The translations under genes and the position numbers were made by a program. Under the pieces are notes generated by a model. The model was not told where the DNA came from and did not search any database. It worked only from the letters and a program-made list of their open reading frames with translations. Positions 60,928 to 64,000 of a DNA stretch of 64,000 nucleotides are shown piece by piece. This stretch comes from Hormiphora californensis. Its lineage: Eukaryota > Ctenophora > Tentaculata > Cydippida > Pleurobrachiidae. Position 1 is the stretch's first letter, and the number at the start of each line of letters is the position of its first letter. The stretch spans positions 4,266,996 through 4,330,995 of the forward strand of contig CM035357.1 of assembly GCA_020137815.1 (NCBI GenBank), in the 5' to 3' direction.

Positions 60928-62307
60928 TTAAATATTTGTTTGGTCTCTGTTTCCTGTATAGCAGTTTATCCAGAGTGCTTCCTTGGGGTCACTTTGGAGG
61001 GAGTCTGGGGCAACCACGATATCCCTGCAGTTCTCAATAGTGACCTCGGCTCCACAACCACAGTCTATACTGGTTACAGGCAGGAAGTTGATATCGTTAC
61101 CAATGATGTACCCACAGGAGAGACCTTTCCCATGACTTTCCTCTAGTTCCCCAATGTTTCTGTAATCGGAGTAGGTAGAGGTCCAGGATTCCAAGATGAA
61201 CCGGCACATGGCCTGGGTGTTGCAGTAGGGGCTCCCTTGTATGGCACTGACAGGTACCAGACCTGTCAGGAAGGTTCCATTCTCACGGCTGTGTAAGGTT
61301 GCGATGGCTGTCCCGAAGTTTCCATTCCAAACAACATTCTCCGGCATGTGGCCTCCTCCTGGGTTCCTGGCCAGTGTTATGTTGACTAGATCCCACACTG
61401 AGGAAGGAGGGATGTCGTTTGTGCAGGTCAAGTGTAGTCCACTGTCTGCATCACACACTCCACCATCAACTGGGCTTGTAGAGCAGGATTCAAGGGAGGA
61501 AGCGTTACGGGGGCAGCTTACATTTGTCAGTATCGGCTGGATTCCATTCTCCCTGACGTAGGAGCAATCCAATCGGTCGTCTTGAGAAATCTCGTAGTTG
61601 ATCGCAATCGCTTCTGCAAACCGGAATCCCGCTGCCCTGCAAACCATATCAGCAGAATGTCGATCCAAGTCTTTACCACATATCAGGCCTTTCTTCTGGG
61701 TGTGCTGGTTTGTTAGGACGACAGTGCCTTTGGTTGAATTTAACCCGTGTCCCGTTTCTATTGTTATTGTCGAATTCCAAGGCCCTGGTGCTGGTGTGGG
61801 TGCTGGTGTTGGTACTGGCGTGGGCGCTGGTGTGGGTGCTGGTGTGGGTGAGCTAGTCCTGCAGAACAGTACCTCCCCTAGCTCCCAGTTTCCTGTATAG
61901 GTAAAGGGTTTATAACCCATTTTACACTCAGAGAGATCTTTTGTACCTGCTGGGCAGTATGTATAGGTTAACGCATACTGTCTTCCAATGAATGGTTCTG
62001 CTAGGCTTTCATTCCGGTTGTTTCCGTTTTCTCCATAATCCTCCGCTCCGAGAGGATAGCCTGCCTCTCTGCAGAGGAAGTCTCTTGTGAAATTAGTCTG
62101 ACTAGCACTCCTGTAAGACATGCCGCTTGTTAAGGATCCATCAGTGGTGTTCCTCATAGTGATGACCACTGTCCCGTAGCTCCCACTAACAACTGTACTG
62201 CTTACGTTCCTCTTCAACTCAACTTTCTCCAGCTCCCAATCTGGGTTACACTTCAGCGCGACGGTGTCGTCGAGAGTGCAGTTCCCTCCATATTGGTGGT
62301 AACCCCC
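60928..62307 (-). CDS. Secreted SRCR-domain protein, 3' exon
   Basis: One long minus-strand exon begins at about 62307 (acceptor ..tgtatgtag) and ends at a stop at 60928. It starts with the last part of one SRCR domain (YHQYGGNCTLDDTVALKC). A full SRCR domain follows (VVITMRNTTDG.., CREAGYPLGAEDYG.., LSECKMGY.., FC). Next is a proline/threonine linker (PTPAPTPAPTPVPTPAPTPAP), then another SRCR domain (GLICGKDLDRHSADMVCRAA, CPRNASSLESCST) and a more divergent one (NPGGGHMPENVVWNGNFGTA, INCYTG). SRCR domains are disulphide-bonded modules that bind ligands and microbes, and they are greatly expanded in sponges and echinoderms. No transmembrane segment follows, so secretion is likely. Upstream exons were not found; the 1.4 kb upstream is repeat and transposase. 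Confidence 0.85.
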   Translation of the reverse strand, partial: GGYHQYGGNCTLDDTVALKCNPDWELEKVELKRNVSSTVVSGSYGTVVITMRNTTDGSLTSGMSYRSASQTNFTRDFLCREAGYPLGAEDYGENGNNRNESLAEPFIGRQYALTYTYCPAGTKDLSECKMGYKPFTYTGNWELGEVLFCRTSSPTPAPTPAPTPVPTPAPTPAPGPWNSTITIETGHGLNSTKGTVVLTNQHTQKKGLICGKDLDRHSADMVCRAAGFRFAEAIAINYEISQDDRLDCSYVRENGIQPILTNVSCPRNASSLESCSTSPVDGGVCDADSGLHLTCTNDIPPSSVWDLVNITLARNPGGGHMPENVVWNGNFGTAIATLHSRENGTFLTGLVPVSAIQGSPYCNTQAMCRFILESWTSTYSDYRNIGELEESHGKGLSCGYIIGNDINFLPVTSIDCGCGAEVTIENCRDIVVAPDSLQSDPKEALWINCYTGNRDQTNI

Positions 62308-62480
62308 CTACATACAGACCGACACTATACAGAACGACACCATACAGACCGACACCATACCGAATCTGTATGGAGTCGTATATACCCGACAAAACGACGC
62401 CATACAGACCAAATATCTTTCTCAGCCCAGTCTGTATATGGTCGTATTTTTCCGTGATTCCGACGCCATACAGACCAGTT
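62308..62480. repeat. CATACAGACCGACAC repeat cluster
   Basis: Several direct copies of catacagaccgacac (62311, 62330, 62350) and inverted relatives (ctgtatggagtcgtat, ctgtatatggtcgtat) lie directly against the SRCR exon. They could be ends of the adjacent MULE element. Confidence 0.6.
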
Positions 62481-62718
62481 GTATGTTGTACATATAATGC
62501 ATATTAAGGTACAGTGTACACACTAAATAATTTTGGTTTGTTTGGGAAACAAAGAAAACAGTTTATTGTTTGATTTTCTATGCATGCCAGTAGCAATGAA
62601 ATAACTTTGTAAGGGCAATCGATTAACTCACAAAAATACTGATAAATTCCGTATGAAACTAATTTCGCTTAATACTAATTTTAAAAACACAGCACTCATT
62701 ACTCAATCCTGATTTATA

Positions 62719-63655
62719 TTAACCTCGCTTCTTTTGCGTACTAGAGAAATGACTCATTTTCCTGACAAATCCTAGTCGCTGTTCTCGGTCAACAAAACGG
62801 TAATCTCTAACTTGCCTACTTATCATCTCCTGTCTCTTGACCTCACTCTTCTTCTTTTTGGACACATTAGATCCCCCAGACATAAACTGGTTGATCTTAA
62901 AATCACTTTTAATCTGCACATTACGAATTGTTTCAATAAACTTCCAAATCACGGGCTTTGCACACCCCATAGCTAATCTAAGTCCATTGTTTCCTCCTTC
63001 TGAAACATTGTTCGTTCTGGGCTGTCCGGCCAGGGTTCTGTCATAACAGTTCCACTGTTTACACGTGTACCTACCGTCAACCCAGGTTGACTCAACGTAC
63101 TCACAAAAGTCTTCCGATTCAGGAAAAGTTGCGAAAAGTAGGTGCTTGTAGTCGTTCCATGCATCAGCTACCTCGTCAGTCGGAAGAAACGCCATACCGA
63201 ATAGATGATACAGCATCTCCTGAAGATCCTGTTTGGTGAAAAATCCTGGCACATTCTTCATATGTTTCAGGAGGGCCTGATCCAGATGGAAGTTACATCC
63301 CTGCATCCAGCTGTCAGGGAAGAGATCCTCTACTGCTCTGATGATCGCTGTCTCGTAGTCGGAGAGGAACCCTACTGGTCCCCATTCTGGAGCTGCTTCT
63401 TTTAGGCAGTTGAGGGCCGCCTTGTATGAATCCTTCGTCTTGTTCTCCAACAGGCAAAAGGCAACCGGGATGTGGTCCTTGGTGTCTGCCAAGTAAATCC
63501 TGATGATGAAGACTTGATAACAGCCGGCAGGAGCGGTGGCGAAGGTTCCATCTAGGAACGTTATCGTGGAGTTCTCCAGCTGAGTCAGGTTCTTGTCAGT
63601 TGCGAAAACTACCACCCGTTTTCCAGAGCGGGTATATGAGTCAGAAAGCAGGAAT
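62719..63655 (-). CDS. MULE transposase (FLYWCH-MULE type), C-terminal exon
   Basis: The frame opens after an acceptor (gtgcaacag) at 63655. Numbering from the in-frame TTG at 63669, the likely catalytic triad is D40 (FLDGTF), D104 (FLSDYE) and E224 (NNVSEGGNN). CNFH at 125-128 is the usual C/H pair. The stretch FLLSDSYTRSGKRVVVFATD before D40 is typical of metazoan MULE transposases, which carry an N-terminal FLYWCH zinc finger not present here. The C-terminus is lysine rich (KKKKSEVKR). The enzyme would cut and join transposon ends in the nucleus. The frame is intact, so the copy may be young, but the 5' exon is outside the window or lost in the tandem repeat at 63690-64000. Confidence 0.88.
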
Positions 63656-63689
63656 CTGTTGCACGACAACCAATATCAGGCCTCTCTTG

Positions 63690-64000
63690 ACTACTCAATG
63701 TATCTCCCCCAGTCACCCAGGTTATCTCCCCCAGGAAATACTGTATTATCCCACCAGTTACTCACTGTATCTCCCCCAGACACACTGTATCTCCCCCCGT
63801 ACTCACTGTACTCCCCAGTACCCAGGTATCTCCCCAGTACTCACTGTATTCCCCCAGTACTCAAGGTATCTCCCACAGTACTCACTGATCTCCCCCAGAC
63901 CCGTGTATCCTCCCCCAGTACTCACTGTATCCCCCAGTACTCACTGTATCTCCCCCAGTACTCACTGTATCTCCCCCAGTACCCAGTGTATCTCCCCCAG
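63690..64000. repeat. Degenerate tandem repeat GTACTCACTGTATCTCCCCCA
   Basis: About 13 units of 20-27 bases with frequent single-base gaps run to the end of the window. The indel pattern could be natural or due to poor base calls. Confidence 0.9.

Overview
The window is eukaryotic and almost certainly from an early-branching animal. Its genes are split by many short phase-consistent introns with GT..AG borders. Between them they encode animal-type proteins: a TBC1D8/9 Rab-GAP, a metabotropic GABA-B-type receptor, a PC-esterase (PCED1/FAM113), SRCR domains and a SOWAH-like N-terminal domain. Secreted SRCR proteins, MULE transposases, palindromic transposons and AT-rich short introns fit a sponge, but the species cannot be fixed from the sequence. 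Bacterial features (operons, Shine-Dalgarno sites, CRISPR) are absent, and most long open frames lie in simple repeats.

Layout. 308-5070 (+): the 3' 15 exons of a TBC1D8/9-like gene, from the end of a GRAM domain through the TBC domain and an EF-hand to the stop. 5071-7445: intergenic, full of small hairpin elements. 7446-18181 (-): a GABA-B-like receptor in 20-21 exons, lacking only its first (signal peptide) exon; its introns hold a 23-bp minisatellite, a mariner-like foldback and clusters of nested hairpins. 18182-28302: about 10 kb without a supported gene, including a near-perfect 1-kb palindrome. 28303-34965 (-): the C-terminal part of a PCED1-like esterase. Its upstream exons fall in a stretch (34.2-36.5 kb) of apparently corrupted, homopolymer-inflated sequence. 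36.5-42.8 kb: repeats, a broken DDE_4 (Harbinger-type) transposase, TTAGGG-like blocks and a foldback. 42863-44932 (+): a LINE reverse transcriptase ORF, 5' truncated but open. 45-53 kb: an unassigned 3' exon, an unassigned minus-strand gene with a 30-copy 33-bp minisatellite in its intron, and dispersed hairpin families. 53.2-59.4 kb: a LINE ORF1 fragment, more repeats and a 1.2-kb mariner-like foldback. 59495-60700 (+): first two exons of a SOWAH-like gene. 60928-62307 (-): SRCR gene. 62719-63655 (-): MULE transposase. The window ends in a tandem repeat.

The genes do not form a pathway; they are independent animal loci separated by transposon debris. The clearest pattern is the abundance of foldback or MITE-like DNA. 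At least seven large inverted-repeat elements show different target-site signatures (TA, TCA, 8-bp, TTAA), and at least five short hairpin families recur. Gene models were assembled by hand from splice signals, reading phase and remembered family features; no alignment was run.
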